From the NCBI GenBank assembly GCA_963714455.1, contig CAVQON010000019.1:1-64000 (forward strand): DNA of 64,000 bases, read 5' to 3'. The notes beneath the pieces are model-generated. The model was not told the DNA's origin. It saw only the letters and a program-made list of their open reading frames with translations, and made no database searches. Source of the DNA: CAVQGZ01 sp963714455. GTDB lineage: Bacteria > Actinomycetota > Actinomycetes > Jiangellales > Jiangellaceae. The stretch's first letter is position 1. Each line of letters starts with the position of its first letter. Made by a program: the position numbers and the translations under genes. Positions 43,371 to 52,585 of the stretch are shown one piece after another.

Positions 43371-44246
43371 GTGGGATGGCAGTCGTCGGCGCAGGCCGTA
43401 GGCACGCTGCGCGACACCTGGTCGGTGCTGGTGGGCGCCCAGGACAGGCTGCACGACGTGCGCGAGCGAGACAATCGCAACCATGACGGCGGGGACGCCG
43501 GGCACCAGTGGGACCACGGTCTGGTCGTGCGCCACGCCGTCAACTACGCCGCCGCGGTGGCCGCGGCCCGATCGGTGGCCGACGCCGGACCGCTGGTCGA
43601 CGTCGGAGCCGGGGCCGGCGGCTTCTCGGTGTGGGCCGCAGCTGCCTTGGACCGTCGGCTCATCATGGTCGACAAGGACGCCGGGCACCGTGAGCTCGCG
43701 AGCCGCGCGTTCGGCGAGGTCGAGGTGCGTGCCGGCGTCGACGGGCTCGAGCCGGCTCCGGTCGTCATGGTGATGGAGGTGATCGAGCACGTCGAACGCT
43801 CGGCGCAGGCCGGCTTCGTACGGGAGGTCGCCGCAGCGGTGGCCCCAGGCGGGGTGCTGGTGATGTCGACACCGGACGAGTCGGGCTACTGGGGTGGCTG
43901 GTCGGGCTACCCGCCGCACATCGCAACCCTTGACGCCACCGGGCTGCGCGACCTGCTGCGCGAGCAGCTGCCCGGCTGGGACGTCGAGGTGGCGAGGCTG
44001 AACGGCCCGGAGTTCGCGCTGTCGGGGCTCGCCCGCGTCGGCGTGCCCGTGGCGAACCGGGTCTGGGGAACGATGGACGCCCGGCTTCCCCGAGTGACCC
44101 ACGAGCTCTCCCATCGGGTGAACCAGCTCGGCAAGCGGCGCAAGGCTCCCACCCCGCCGGCACCGAGCGACTACCGCATCGACCCCGCCGGCACCGGTAA
44201 CGGGACTGGGCTGCTGGCCCGCGCCCAGCGGCCGCGCTCGAGCTGA
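43371..44246 (+). CDS. Class I SAM-dependent methyltransferase
   Basis: The protein has 291 residues from a GTG with GGAGG six bases upstream; the frame is open further 5' but without a ribosome site. The SAM-binding motif is PLVDVGAGAGGFSVWAA, followed by RLIMVDKDAG. The post-motif region VVMVMEVIEHVERSAQAGFV and PGGVLVMSTPDESGYWGGWS resembles Ubi/Coq3-like or glycan-modifying methyltransferases. The substrate is unknown. It is transcribed away from the etfB operon. Confidence 0.82.
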   Translation: MGWQSSAQAVGTLRDTWSVLVGAQDRLHDVRERDNRNHDGGDAGHQWDHGLVVRHAVNYAAAVAAARSVADAGPLVDVGAGAGGFSVWAAAALDRRLIMVDKDAGHRELASRAFGEVEVRAGVDGLEPAPVVMVMEVIEHVERSAQAGFVREVAAAVAPGGVLVMSTPDESGYWGGWSGYPPHIATLDATGLRDLLREQLPGWDVEVARLNGPEFALSGLARVGVPVANRVWGTMDARLPRVTHELSHRVNQLGKRRKAPTPPAPSDYRIDPAGTGNGTGLLARAQRPRSS

Positions 44247-44255
44247 GGCGCAGGG

Positions 44256-45281
44256 TCAGCGGCGGATCGTCACCGCGTCGGTGAAGGTGCCGGGGCTGGT
44301 GCCGACGAAGCGGGCGGTGAGCCGGCCGGCGTCGATGTCGACGGCGAGCAGGCCGTGCCGCGGCGAGGCGTTGCGGCCCGACCAGGCGGCGAAGTAGCGC
44401 TTCTGCCGGTCGTTGCGGCTGACCGGGCGCAGGTTCGTTCCGCCGGTGCCGACGGTGACGAACACGGTGCCCGCGCCCTTGCGCAGCGACGAGGAGGAGC
44501 TGGCGATGCAGTCGCGGTCGACCCGGCCGGTGGGTACCCGCGAACAGCCGGGGCCGGTGGTGATCTGCTTGGAGCGCTGGTACATGTGCTCGTGGCCGGT
44601 GAGCACCAGGTCGACGCGCTGGCGCACCAGCAGGTTCATGAGGTCCGAGCCTGCCGTGCAGCCGTAGCGGCCCATCGACAGGCACGGGTGGTGCATGCCG
44701 ACGACCACCCAGTCGATGCCGGCGGCGCGCGCCGACCGGATGGCCCGCTGGGTCCAGCGATACCGCGGCGTTCCCTTCGTGTACCGCCACGTGCCGTTCT
44801 CGTAGCGCAGCCCCGGGGAGATCATGACGATGCGCGCCACCGGGTTGGCCGCCGGCACGTCGACGTACCACTGACGCCCGTAGCGGCCTTTCACACCGGG
44901 CAGCCGGTTGGGCAGGCAGCGGGTGAAGCGGTCGATGCGCCCGTCACGCCCGGACGACTCGTGGTTGCCGCTGAGCAGCTGCACCGGGTAAGTGCGTCCG
45001 ACGCGGCTCTTCACGAACGAGCACCACGCGGGCTCGGTCGCGTCGTCGTAGGCCAGGTCGCCGAGTGCAAGCAGGAACGACCCGTTGCTCCTCGCACGGT
45101 CGAGCACCTTCGCGGTGGCCCGGGTCTTGCCGAAGTCACCCGCCGCGGTGAACCGCACCGAGCTGGCCGCGGCTGCGGCAGCCGGGGGCGGGGTGCCGGA
45201 TCGCACCGGTGCCGGTGCCAGCGCCGCGCCGACGAGCAGGGCAGCCGACAGGCTCAGCACCGTAACCGCCCGTGCACGCAC
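44256..45281 (-). CDS. Secreted metallophosphoesterase
   Basis: The product is 341 residues from a GTG at 45281, giving an N-terminal signal or anchor (RARAVTVLSLSAALLVGAAL). The calcineurin-like fold has FTAAGDFGKT (D-x-H variant without the His), LALGDLAYDD (GD), LLSGNHESSG (GNHE), VVVGMHHPCLS and VLTGHEHMYQR (GHxH). These are the five blocks of purple-acid-phosphatase-like enzymes, so it is probably an extracytoplasmic phosphatase. The first block lacks the usual DxH second residue, which may alter metal binding. The start is uncertain because no clear ribosome site precedes it. Confidence 0.83.
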   Translation of the reverse strand: MRARAVTVLSLSAALLVGAALAPAPVRSGTPPPAAAAAASSVRFTAAGDFGKTRATAKVLDRARSNGSFLLALGDLAYDDATEPAWCSFVKSRVGRTYPVQLLSGNHESSGRDGRIDRFTRCLPNRLPGVKGRYGRQWYVDVPAANPVARIVMISPGLRYENGTWRYTKGTPRYRWTQRAIRSARAAGIDWVVVGMHHPCLSMGRYGCTAGSDLMNLLVRQRVDLVLTGHEHMYQRSKQITTGPGCSRVPTGRVDRDCIASSSSSLRKGAGTVFVTVGTGGTNLRPVSRNDRQKRYFAAWSGRNASPRHGLLAVDIDAGRLTARFVGTSPGTFTDAVTIRR

Positions 45282-45292
45282 GACAGGTGAGG

Positions 45293-45904
45293 CTACTCGT
45301 GGAACCCCCGGTGGTAGGGAAACGGCTTGGTCTCGTGCACCGCAGCCACCCGTCCCGGATGGACGTAGACGAGCAGCGGAGCGTTCGGCGGCGCGTCCTT
45401 CGCCGTGTCCGGCGCCTCCCGCAGCGCCTGCTCCGAGGCGTGGGCGGCGACGACACGTCCGACGATCAACGCGCTGTCGTCCAGGTCGTCGATCACGCGC
45501 TCGAGGCGGCACTCCAGCTGCACCCGGCAGCCGTCGACGACGACGCCGTCCACGACGCGTGCGGGGGAGAGGCTGACCATGTCGAGCGTGGGCTTGCCGC
45601 CCTCGGCGTCTCGGGGGCCGGCGGCCAGACTGGCCTGCAGCACCATCGCCGGCGAGGGGTACCCGACGGTGAACGACGACGTGGCGACTGCGTTGCGGTA
45701 GGTGGCGTGCTCTGGTCGGCAGACGAAGCCGAACAGCGGGCCCCGGCTCAGAGGCATCGCAAGGTGCTTCGGCGCCACGTCGGGGGAGCCGTCCACCTCG
45801 ATCGTGCCGATGAGCACCAGGGGCGCCACGGAGTAGTAGTCGTCCCAGACCGCGCCCTGCAGGCTCAGGGGCACATAGCGGCTGGGTTCGATCGCGCTCG
45901 TCAT
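45293..45904 (-). CDS. Flavin reductase-like FMN-binding protein
   Basis: The protein has 203 residues from an ATG with AAGGAG six bases upstream. It matches the flavin-reductase split-barrel family: VAPLVLIGTIEVDGSPDVAP near the N-terminus, then FGFVCRPEHATYRNAVATSS for FMN binding and VQLECRLERVIDDLDDSALI later. Members bind FMN and reduce flavins or small substrates. The partner is unknown. It lies 11 bases before the phosphoesterase start on the same strand. Confidence 0.78.
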   Translation of the reverse strand: MTSAIEPSRYVPLSLQGAVWDDYYSVAPLVLIGTIEVDGSPDVAPKHLAMPLSRGPLFGFVCRPEHATYRNAVATSSFTVGYPSPAMVLQASLAAGPRDAEGGKPTLDMVSLSPARVVDGVVVDGCRVQLECRLERVIDDLDDSALIVGRVVAAHASEQALREAPDTAKDAPPNAPLLVYVHPGRVAAVHETKPFPYHRGFHE

Positions 45905-45933
45905 CGCACGCTCCTTCGCGTCGTCCAACGAAC

Positions 45934-46812
45934 CTAGCCCGCCGTAGCGCCCGGTCGCGGCGTCGACGCGTGCGCGTGTCGTGCCACCGCGTCGAGCTGG
46001 CGCAGCAGCGAGGGCAGCACGCTCGTCCAGCCCTTGTACCCGGCGAGGTCACTCGGGCACGTGCGCAGCGTGGCGGCGAGGTCGGCGGCACGCTCGGGGC
46101 TGGCCACGACTTCGGAGAGCCGGTGGCGGTAGGTGCGGATGGTGAACACGATGTCGCCGGAGAGCGGCAGCCGGCGCAGCGTCTGGCGCTCGACCCGAAA
46201 GGTCGCCTCGGCCAGGTCGAGGCGGCCGCCGCGCCCGCGGTGGTCGCCCGCCGGCTGGAAGAGGGCGTCGTCGTCGAGGATGCTCCAGTTCAGCCGCCAC
46301 ACGGGGCGGTCGGTGCGCAGCCGGTCGAGCGTCGTGTCCACCACGGGGCCGATCGTGTCGTGGTAGGCGGGCACGGGGTCGTGGATCGCCCCGACCGAGG
46401 TGCCGATCTTGTCGGCCAGCCGCCAGCGTGACGGGAAGCAGACGGAGGCTGCGGTGAGCACCCACTGAGCGTCGACGCGGGTGAGCACGCACAGGTCTTC
46501 CTGCACGAGACGGCCCGCCTCGTCGATGGGGTGCAGCCCGACGGGCACTGCGGGCAGCACATCGGGGTGGCGTTCCTGCATCCAGCCACGCACCGTCGTC
46601 AGGCACTCACGCGCCCCGGCACGCCCGGCCGGCACGTGGGCGAGCACGTCGTGGGGGCGCTCGGTCAGCAGGCGGTTCTTCTGCGCCATCTCGTCCGGGT
46701 ACTCCTCGTCGACCTCGAGCCACCGGTCGAGATCGAGACGACGCAGCCCCAGGGTCAGGCGCAACGGACGGCCGTCGACCACGACGTAGGGGTGGCGCAC
46801 CGGACCGGTCAT
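45934..46812 (-). CDS. DUF3445 heme-dependent N-demethylase-like protein
   Basis: The protein has 292 residues from the ATG at 46812. Recognisable blocks are LGLRRLDLDRWLEVDEEYPD, EAGRLVQEDLCVL, AASVCFPSRWRLADKIGTSV with GAIHDPVPAY, RPVWRLNWSILDDDALFQP and RVERQTLRRLPLSGDIVFTI with RTY. These define DUF3445, heme enzymes linked to oxidative N-demethylation of amines. The ribosome site is weak. It is divergent from the phosphatidyltransferase gene. Confidence 0.85.
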   Translation of the reverse strand: MTGPVRHPYVVVDGRPLRLTLGLRRLDLDRWLEVDEEYPDEMAQKNRLLTERPHDVLAHVPAGRAGARECLTTVRGWMQERHPDVLPAVPVGLHPIDEAGRLVQEDLCVLTRVDAQWVLTAASVCFPSRWRLADKIGTSVGAIHDPVPAYHDTIGPVVDTTLDRLRTDRPVWRLNWSILDDDALFQPAGDHRGRGGRLDLAEATFRVERQTLRRLPLSGDIVFTIRTYRHRLSEVVASPERAADLAATLRTCPSDLAGYKGWTSVLPSLLRQLDAVARHAHASTPRPGATAG

Positions 46813-46883
46813 CCCGGAAGCCTCGGCGGTGCAACTGTCGCGGGTCAACCTCTCGACGTGGTCGAGCAGATACCGTGCGAGCC

Positions 46884-47549
46884 GTGAGCGCGAAGAAGGC
46901 ACCGGAGCCTGGACCGTCGCGCCGCGAGCTGGACCTGGAGCGCTACGACGTGACCAGCGACCGGGTACTGACGATCCCCAACCTGCTCTCGTTCGGGCGC
47001 ATCGCCCTCGTCCCGGTGTTCCTCTGGCTTCTTCTCGTGCCCCGCGAGACGTGGTCGGACCTGCTGGCGCTCGTCATCCTCGGCCTGTCGGCATTCACCG
47101 ACTGGCTCGACGGGTACCTGGCTCGGCGGTGGAACCAGATCACCCGTGTCGGACAGCTGCTCGACCCTGTCGCCGACCGGCTCTACATCGTGGCGACGGT
47201 CGTGGCCTTCGTGCTGCGCGACATCATCCCGTGGTGGTTCGCCGCGCTCATCGTGGCGCGCGACGTGGTGCTGGCGCTGGTCATCCCGGTGCTGCGGCAC
47301 TACGGGCTCGGCCCGCTGCCGGTGCACTTCCTGGGCAAGGCGGCGACGTTCAACCTGCTGTACGCGCTGCCGCTGCTGCTGCTCGGCGAGTTCGACGGGG
47401 TCTTCGGGACGGTGGCGCTCGTCTTCGGCTGGGCCTTCGCGGTCTGGGGGGCCGGGCTGTACTGGGCAGCCGCCGCGCTGTACATCGAGGAGGCACGCCG
47501 CCAGATCCGCGCCCAGCGCGCGCTGCCCCGGGCGGTCGACGAACCGTGA
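46884..47549 (+). CDS. CDP-alcohol phosphatidyltransferase
   Basis: The protein has about 221 residues (GTG at 46884; a GTG at 46875 would add three). The CDP-alcohol signature D-G-x2-A-R-x8-G-x3-D-x3-D is intact in DWLDGYLARRWNQITRVGQL followed by LDPVADR, inside a six-helix membrane protein. It joins a CDP-activated lipid and an alcohol such as glycerol phosphate, inositol phosphate or a cardiolipin precursor; which one is not resolved. No ribosome site is visible, so a leaderless transcript is possible. Its stop overlaps the next gene's GTG as GTGA. Confidence 0.88.
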   Translation: MSAKKAPEPGPSRRELDLERYDVTSDRVLTIPNLLSFGRIALVPVFLWLLLVPRETWSDLLALVILGLSAFTDWLDGYLARRWNQITRVGQLLDPVADRLYIVATVVAFVLRDIIPWWFAALIVARDVVLALVIPVLRHYGLGPLPVHFLGKAATFNLLYALPLLLLGEFDGVFGTVALVFGWAFAVWGAGLYWAAAALYIEEARRQIRAQRALPRAVDEP

Positions 47550-50059
47550 TCCCCGCGGTCGTCATGGCCGGTGGCGAGGGGACCCGGCTTCGACCGTTGA
47601 CGACCAGCCTTCCCAAGCCGTTGCTGCCGGTGCTCAACCGGCCGATGCTGCAGCACGTCCTGCGGCTGCTGCAGCGCCACGGTGTCACCGACGCAGTGAT
47701 CACCGTGCAGTTCCTGGCGTCCCTCGTGCGCTCCTACACCGGGGACGGGTCCGAGCTGGGCATGAATCTGACGTACTCCTCGGAGGAGGCGCCGCTGGGC
47801 ACTGCGGGCAGCGTCAAGAACGCCGAACAAGCGCTGAGCGACGGCACGTTCCTGGTGATCTCCGGCGATGCCATCACCGACATGGACCTGACCGCGCTGA
47901 TCGAGCACCACCGCCACGTGCGAGCGCTGGTGACCGTCGGCCTGGCACACGTCGACGACCCGGTCGAGTACGGCGGTGTGCTGATGGACGACGACGGGCG
48001 CGTCCGGCGCATGGTGGAGAAGCCGAGCTGGGGGCGGGTCGTGTCGGACCTGGTCAACACCGGCATCTACGTCATGGAGCCGACCGTGCTCGAAACCATG
48101 CGCGGCGGCACCAGGCTCGACTGGGCGGCTGACGTGCTTCCCCGGCTGATCGAGGCGGGGGAGCACGTGGCAGGCTTCGTCAGCGACGCCTACTGGGAGG
48201 ACGTCGGCACCCTGGACCGGTACCGATCGGTGCAGGTCGATGCCCTGCAGGGCAAGGTCGACCTCGGGATCGACGGGTTCGAGGTCGCCCCCGGCCTGTG
48301 GGTCAGCGACGGCGCCGACATCGCCAGCGACGCGAGCGTCAGCGGACCGGTGCTGCTGGGACGCAACGTCAAGATCGAGGACGGCTGCGTCGTCCGCGGC
48401 CCGACAGTGGTCGGCGACAACACCGTGATCCGAGCCGGGGCGGACATCTCGCGATGCGTCGTCGGCGACAACGCCTACGTCGGTGAGCAGGCCTCGCTGA
48501 ACGGGGCTCTGGTCGGCCGCAACGTCGAGCTGATGCGGGCCGTCCGCCTGGAGGAGGGCTCGGTCGTCGGCAACGACTGCGTCATCGAAGAAGAGGCTGT
48601 GCTGGGCACGGACGTGCGAGTGTTCCCGGCCAAGACGATCGAGGCCGGCGCCGTCGTGCGCCAGAGCGTGATCTGGGAGGCACGGGGACGCCGCTCGGTC
48701 TTCGGGGTGAACGGCGTCAGCGGGATCCTGAACGTCGAGATCACCCCCGAGCTGGTCGTGCGCCTCACCAGCGCGTTCGCGTCGACGTTGCGCAAGGGCG
48801 CCACCGTCGTCACCGCCCGCGACCTGTCGCGCGGAGCGCGCTCGCTCAAGCGGGCGGTGATCGCTGCCCTCACCGCTGCGGCGTTGGACGTTCGGGACCT
48901 CGAGCACACCCCGGCACCCGTCGCCCGCCAGGTGACGGCGTCGACCGCGGACGCAGGCGTGATCGTGCGCACCACCCCGGGGGAGCCGGAGAGCATCGAC
49001 ATCGTGCTGCTCGACGGTGCCGGGATCGACATCGACGAGTCCACCCGCCGGGTCGTCGACCGCGTCTTCGTCCGCGAGGAGTTTCGCCGTGCCTTTCCCG
49101 GTGAGATCGGCGAGCTCTCGTTCCCGCCGCGAGCGGTCAGCAGCTACGTCGACCACGTCGTGGCCTGCCTCGACCTCACCGGCGTCGCACAGGCCCGCGT
49201 GCGCGTGGTCGTGGACGCCGGCAACGGGGCGGCCGGGCTGGCGCTGCCGAGCCTGCTCGGCGCGCTCGGTGCCGACGCGTACGTCGTCAACTCCGGCCTG
49301 GACGAGGCTCGGCCCACCGACACGCCGGCGGAGACCGCGCAGGCCCTGCAGCGGCTGGGCGAGCTCGTGCGCTCGTCGCGCGCAGCGTTCGGCGTGCGGT
49401 TCGACCGCACCGGCGAACGGCTGCGGGTCGTGGACGACCGCGGGCAGCTGGTGGCCGACGACCGCGCCCTGCTGATCATGCTCGACCTCGTGGCCGCCGA
49501 GGCGGGAGGCGGCAGCGTCGTGGCTCTCCCGGTGTCGTCCACGCGGGTGGCCGAGCAGGTGGCCGGCTTCCACGGCACCCAGATCCGGTGGACCGGCGTG
49601 GGGCCCGACGCGTTCGCCCGCATGCCCGCCGGTACCGACGACCTGCTGCTCGCCGGTGACGGCGCCGGCGCGATCGTCATCCCGGCGGTGGCGCCGACCC
49701 CGGACGCGCTGGCCGCTTTCGCCCGGCTGGTGTCGCTGGTGGCCCGTACTCGACTGACCCTGGGAGAGATCGACGACCGCATCCCGGACAGCCAGGTGGT
49801 GCACGCCCGGGTGCGGACGCCGTGGGCGGTGCGGGGGACGGTCATGCGCGAGATCTCGGCGTTGGCCCACCAGCGACCCGACGCGACTATCGACCTGACC
49901 GCCGGGATCAAGGTGATCGACGCCGACGGCTCGTGGTGCCTGATGCTCCCCGACCCGGCCGAGGCGCTGCTGCACCTCTGGGCCGAGGGGAGCACCGAGG
50001 CGGAGTCGTCCTCGCTGCTGGCGTCGTGGAGCGCCGCCGTCGAACGTGTCGGTCAGTGA
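47546..50059 (+). CDS. Nucleotidyltransferase / phosphomannomutase-like fusion
   Basis: The protein has 837 residues. Residues 1-235 are a sugar-phosphate nucleotidyltransferase (VVMAGGEGTRLRPLTTSLPK PLLPV; ISGDAITDMDL). Residues about 250-375 are a left-handed beta-helix of hexapeptide repeats (VSGPVLLGRNVKIEDGCVVR). Residues about 380-830 resemble a phosphohexomutase. Such fusions are annotated as mannose-1-phosphate guanylyltransferases in actinobacteria. The mutase active-site Ser loop (TASHNP) is not recognisable; the matching stretch reads VIVRTTPGEPESIDIVLLDG, so the mutase half is probably inactive or regulatory. It is coupled to the phosphatidyltransferase upstream by a GTGA overlap. 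Confidence 0.85.
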   Translation: MIPAVVMAGGEGTRLRPLTTSLPKPLLPVLNRPMLQHVLRLLQRHGVTDAVITVQFLASLVRSYTGDGSELGMNLTYSSEEAPLGTAGSVKNAEQALSDGTFLVISGDAITDMDLTALIEHHRHVRALVTVGLAHVDDPVEYGGVLMDDDGRVRRMVEKPSWGRVVSDLVNTGIYVMEPTVLETMRGGTRLDWAADVLPRLIEAGEHVAGFVSDAYWEDVGTLDRYRSVQVDALQGKVDLGIDGFEVAPGLWVSDGADIASDASVSGPVLLGRNVKIEDGCVVRGPTVVGDNTVIRAGADISRCVVGDNAYVGEQASLNGALVGRNVELMRAVRLEEGSVVGNDCVIEEEAVLGTDVRVFPAKTIEAGAVVRQSVIWEARGRRSVFGVNGVSGILNVEITPELVVRLTSAFASTLRKGATVVTARDLSRGARSLKRAVIAALTAAALDVRDLEHTPAPVARQVTASTADAGVIVRTTPGEPESIDIVLLDGAGIDIDESTRRVVDRVFVREEFRRAFPGEIGELSFPPRAVSSYVDHVVACLDLTGVAQARVRVVVDAGNGAAGLALPSLLGALGADAYVVNSGLDEARPTDTPAETAQALQRLGELVRSSRAAFGVRFDRTGERLRVVDDRGQLVADDRALLIMLDLVAAEAGGGSVVALPVSSTRVAEQVAGFHGTQIRWTGVGPDAFARMPAGTDDLLLAGDGAGAIVIPAVAPTPDALAAFARLVSLVARTRLTLGEIDDRIPDSQVVHARVRTPWAVRGTVMREISALAHQRPDATIDLTAGIKVIDADGSWCLMLPDPAEALLHLWAEGSTEAESSSLLASWSAAVERVGQ

Positions 50060-50080
50060 CACCGGACGGTAGGTGACACC

Positions 50081-50944
50081 ATGAGCCAGGTGTCGACGAC
50101 CACCACGCAGCCGTCGGTCGACCCGTCGGCCGCGCTGGTCGAGCGCATCGCCTCCGAAGCGCTGAACCCGGGTTACGCCCAGCGGGCGGCGACCCGAGCG
50201 CCGAAGGCGCGTGGTCGGGGCAACGCCGTGCTGACGATCGTCATGCTCGCCCTGGTAGGGCTGCTGGTGAGCGTGCTGGTCGTGGCCTCGCGCCAAGGCG
50301 CGGCATCGGTGGACTCCGAGCGCAGCAGCCTGCTCGCGTTGGCCGAGGAGGCACAGGCGGAGGTGACGGCGCTGGGGGACCGGGCCGCCGCGCTCGACGC
50401 GGAGGTCACCGCCCTGCGCGACGAAGCTCTGGGGTCGCAGGCCGTCGGTCGCGACCAGGCGGCGCTCATCGCCGAGCGCGGGATCGCAGCCGGATCTCTT
50501 CCCGTCGCCGGGCCGGGCGCCCGCGTCACCGTCGACGACGCGGACGTCGCGCTGGAGGACGCCGACCCCTCGTTGTCGCGGGTGCTCGACATCGACCTGC
50601 AGCAGGTGGTCAACGGGCTGTGGGAGTCCGGCGCCGAGGCCGTGGCCATCAACGGTCAACGTGTCGGGGCGCTCACCGCGATCCGCTCCGTCCAGGACGT
50701 GATCCTGGTCAACTACAACGCGGTCGTGGCCCCCTACCAGGTGAACGCCATCGGCGACCCGCGCAGCCTGCCGACCGACTTCTTGCGCTCGTCGGGCGGG
50801 CAGTGGCTGCAGGCGGTCACACTGTCCGCCGACATCACGTTCTCCATCGACAGCGTGAACGACGACATCGAGATGCCGGGGGAGCCTGCAGGGGCGCTGC
50901 GCCATGCCGTGCCGGTACCCGGTGACCAGGAAGGTGCACGATGA
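50081..50944 (+). CDS. DUF881 membrane-anchored protein (first copy)
   Basis: The protein has 287 residues: a cytoplasmic tail of about 45 residues, one membrane helix (AVLTIVMLALVGLLVSVLVV), a coiled coil (ERSSLLALAEEAQAEVTALG onwards) and the DUF881 domain (LPVAGPGARVTVDDAD, ... LQQVVNGLWESGAEAVAING). The function is unknown; the pair of DUF881 genes flanking sbp is conserved in actinobacteria next to cell-division regulators. Its stop overlaps the sbp start (ATGA). Confidence 0.88.
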   Translation: MSQVSTTTTQPSVDPSAALVERIASEALNPGYAQRAATRAPKARGRGNAVLTIVMLALVGLLVSVLVVASRQGAASVDSERSSLLALAEEAQAEVTALGDRAAALDAEVTALRDEALGSQAVGRDQAALIAERGIAAGSLPVAGPGARVTVDDADVALEDADPSLSRVLDIDLQQVVNGLWESGAEAVAINGQRVGALTAIRSVQDVILVNYNAVVAPYQVNAIGDPRSLPTDFLRSSGGQWLQAVTLSADITFSIDSVNDDIEMPGEPAGALRHAVPVPGDQEGAR

Positions 50945-51273
50945 TCCCTGTGCTCGGCCTCGTGGCCGGCATCGTCCTCGGGGTGGCGCTGGGCGTGTCT
51001 GTCCCGCCCGCCTTCGAGCCGTACCTGCCGATCGCTGTCATCGCTGCGCTCGACGCGCTTCTCGGCGCCGGGCGCGCGACGCTGGAAGGCGTCTTCGACG
51101 ACCGGGTGTTCGTGGTGTCGTTCGTGTCGAACGTGATCCTGGCGACGATCATCGTGTTCCTGGGCGACCAGCTCGGGGTGGGCGCCCAGCTGTCGACCGC
51201 GGTGATCGTCGTGCTCGGCATCCGGATCTTCACCAACGCAGCAGCGATGCGCCGTCTGCTGCTGGGGGCGTGA
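50941..51273 (+). CDS. sbp: Small basic protein (DUF1290)
   Basis: The protein has 110 residues with three to four hydrophobic segments: VLGLVAGIVLGVALGVSVPP, then PYLPIAVIAALDALLGAGRA. VFVVSFVSNVILATIIVFLG and DQLGVGAQLSTAVIVVLGIR with IFTNAA follow. These match Sbp, a membrane protein of unknown function, often beside ftsZ-region or DUF881 genes. It is translationally coupled to the preceding gene and sits four bases before the next. Confidence 0.9.
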   Translation: MIPVLGLVAGIVLGVALGVSVPPAFEPYLPIAVIAALDALLGAGRATLEGVFDDRVFVVSFVSNVILATIIVFLGDQLGVGAQLSTAVIVVLGIRIFTNAAAMRRLLLGA

Positions 51274-51277
51274 ACCC

Positions 51278-52042
51278 GTGAGCCAGACGACCCCGGCGCA
51301 GGCACGAGCCCGGCTGCGCGAGGCGCTGAGCTGGGACGTCGGCAGCGGCACCGTCATCAGTGCCGTCCTCTTCGCGATCGTCGGCTTCGTCGCTGCCATC
51401 CAGATCGCCGCGCCCGACGACGCGCTCGGGCAGGCCAGCCGCGCCGACCTGGTGCAGATCCTCAACGGACTGAACACGCGCGCCGACCAGCTCGAGGAGG
51501 AGTTGGCCCGGCTGGAGGAGGCCCGCGCCGGCCTCGTCGCCGGCGCCGGCGACAGCGAGGCCGCGTTGGCCGAGGCTCAGGAGCGGCTCGACACCTTGGG
51601 GATCCTGTCCGGCGAGGTGGCCGCGACGGGGCCCGGCGTGCGCATCGTGGTCTCCGACCCCGGCGGTGGTGTCGATGCAGCGGGGATGCTCAGTGCCGTC
51701 CAAGAGCTGCGGGACGCCGGCGCCGAGGCCCTGCAGGTCACCGGTGGTCTCGGTCGGTCGGTGCGCATCGTGGCCAGCACTGCGTTCGTCGACCTGCCGA
51801 CCGGGGAGATCGCCGTGGGCGGGGTGGGAGTCACCTCGCCGTACGCGATCGTCGCGCTCGGTGACCCTTCCACGCTGGCCACCGCCCTCGGCATCCCCGG
51901 CGGTGCTCTGTCGTCGCTGGAGGGCTCCGGAGCGAGCGTGTCGGTGAACGAGAGCAACGACCTGCTGGTGGACGCGTTGCACAGCGCGACCGAACCCTCC
52001 TACGCTCGGCCCGCCGTGCCCGACGACGCCGAGTCAGGCTGA
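51278..52042 (+). CDS. DUF881 membrane-anchored protein (second copy)
   Basis: The protein has 254 residues from a GTG. One membrane helix (GTVISAVLFAIVGFVAAIQI) is followed by a coiled coil (LNGLNTRADQLEEELARLEE) and the DUF881 domain (EVAATGPGVRIVVSDPGGGV, LSAVQELRDAGAEALQVTGG). It differs enough from the first copy to be an old paralogue. The function is unknown; location suggests an envelope or division-related complex with Sbp. Confidence 0.88.
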   Translation: MSQTTPAQARARLREALSWDVGSGTVISAVLFAIVGFVAAIQIAAPDDALGQASRADLVQILNGLNTRADQLEEELARLEEARAGLVAGAGDSEAALAEAQERLDTLGILSGEVAATGPGVRIVVSDPGGGVDAAGMLSAVQELRDAGAEALQVTGGLGRSVRIVASTAFVDLPTGEIAVGGVGVTSPYAIVALGDPSTLATALGIPGGALSSLEGSGASVSVNESNDLLVDALHSATEPSYARPAVPDDAESG

Positions 52043-52060
52043 GACGAGAAGAGGACCTCC

Positions 52061-52441
52061 ATGGTGCCCGACGACCGTCGCTACACCGCCCAGCACGAGT
52101 GGGTGCTCCCCACCGAGGCCCCGGGCCGCGTCCGCGTCGGCATCACCGACTTCGCCCAGGAGCAGCTCGGGGACGTCGTCTACGTGTCGCTGCCTGACGT
52201 CGGGGAACAGCTCGGCGCCGAGGTGACGTTCGGCGAGGTGGAGTCGACCAAGAGTGTGAGCGACCTCTACGCACCCCTCGCCGGCACGGTCGTGGCCCGC
52301 AACGACGACCTGGACGCGGCTCCCGAGCTCGTGAACACCGACCCCTATGGCGCCGGCTGGATGATCGAGCTGGAGCTGTCCGACCCTGCGCTGCTGGGGT
52401 CGTTGCTCGACGCCGAGGCGTACCGCGCGCAGACGGGTTGA
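52061..52441 (+). CDS. gcvH: Glycine cleavage system H protein
   Basis: The protein has 126 residues with GAGGA ahead of ATG. It carries the lipoyl site Lys64 in VTFGEVESTKSVSDLYAP and the family opening RRYTAQHEWVL. It shuttles the aminomethyl group between the P and T proteins in glycine breakdown. gcvP lies 2.7 kb downstream in the same direction, with regulators between; gcvT is not in this window. Confidence 0.95.
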   Translation: MVPDDRRYTAQHEWVLPTEAPGRVRVGITDFAQEQLGDVVYVSLPDVGEQLGAEVTFGEVESTKSVSDLYAPLAGTVVARNDDLDAAPELVNTDPYGAGWMIELELSDPALLGSLLDAEAYRAQTG

Positions 52442-52585
52442 CGCTGCCGCAGCACCCCCCGACACACCGGCTCGACACTCCGGACGCCTTGACCCGTCCG
52501 GAGCACCTCTCTAGCGTTTCAGTCTCACCCTCAACTACGCATCGAGGTAGCGGTCCGCCGGGCCGTTCCTCGCCCAGGAGGCCTT
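52442..52585. promoter_or_regulatory. Promoter region of garA with a CCTCAAC half site
   Basis: This 144-base gap precedes the garA-ftsR-nuclease run. It contains CCTCAAC at 52529-52535, followed at 52544-52547 by GAGG, an imperfect version of the perfect inverted repeat found at 54401-54419 upstream of the second MerR gene. The same MerR protein might therefore act at both places. No other element is evident. Confidence 0.35.

Noticed and set aside
47300..50905. A 1,201-codon minus-strand frame opposite the ManC-like and DUF881 genes
   Set aside because: No domain match and His/Asp/Arg/Gln-rich composition of an antisense frame; the plus strand has clear genes.
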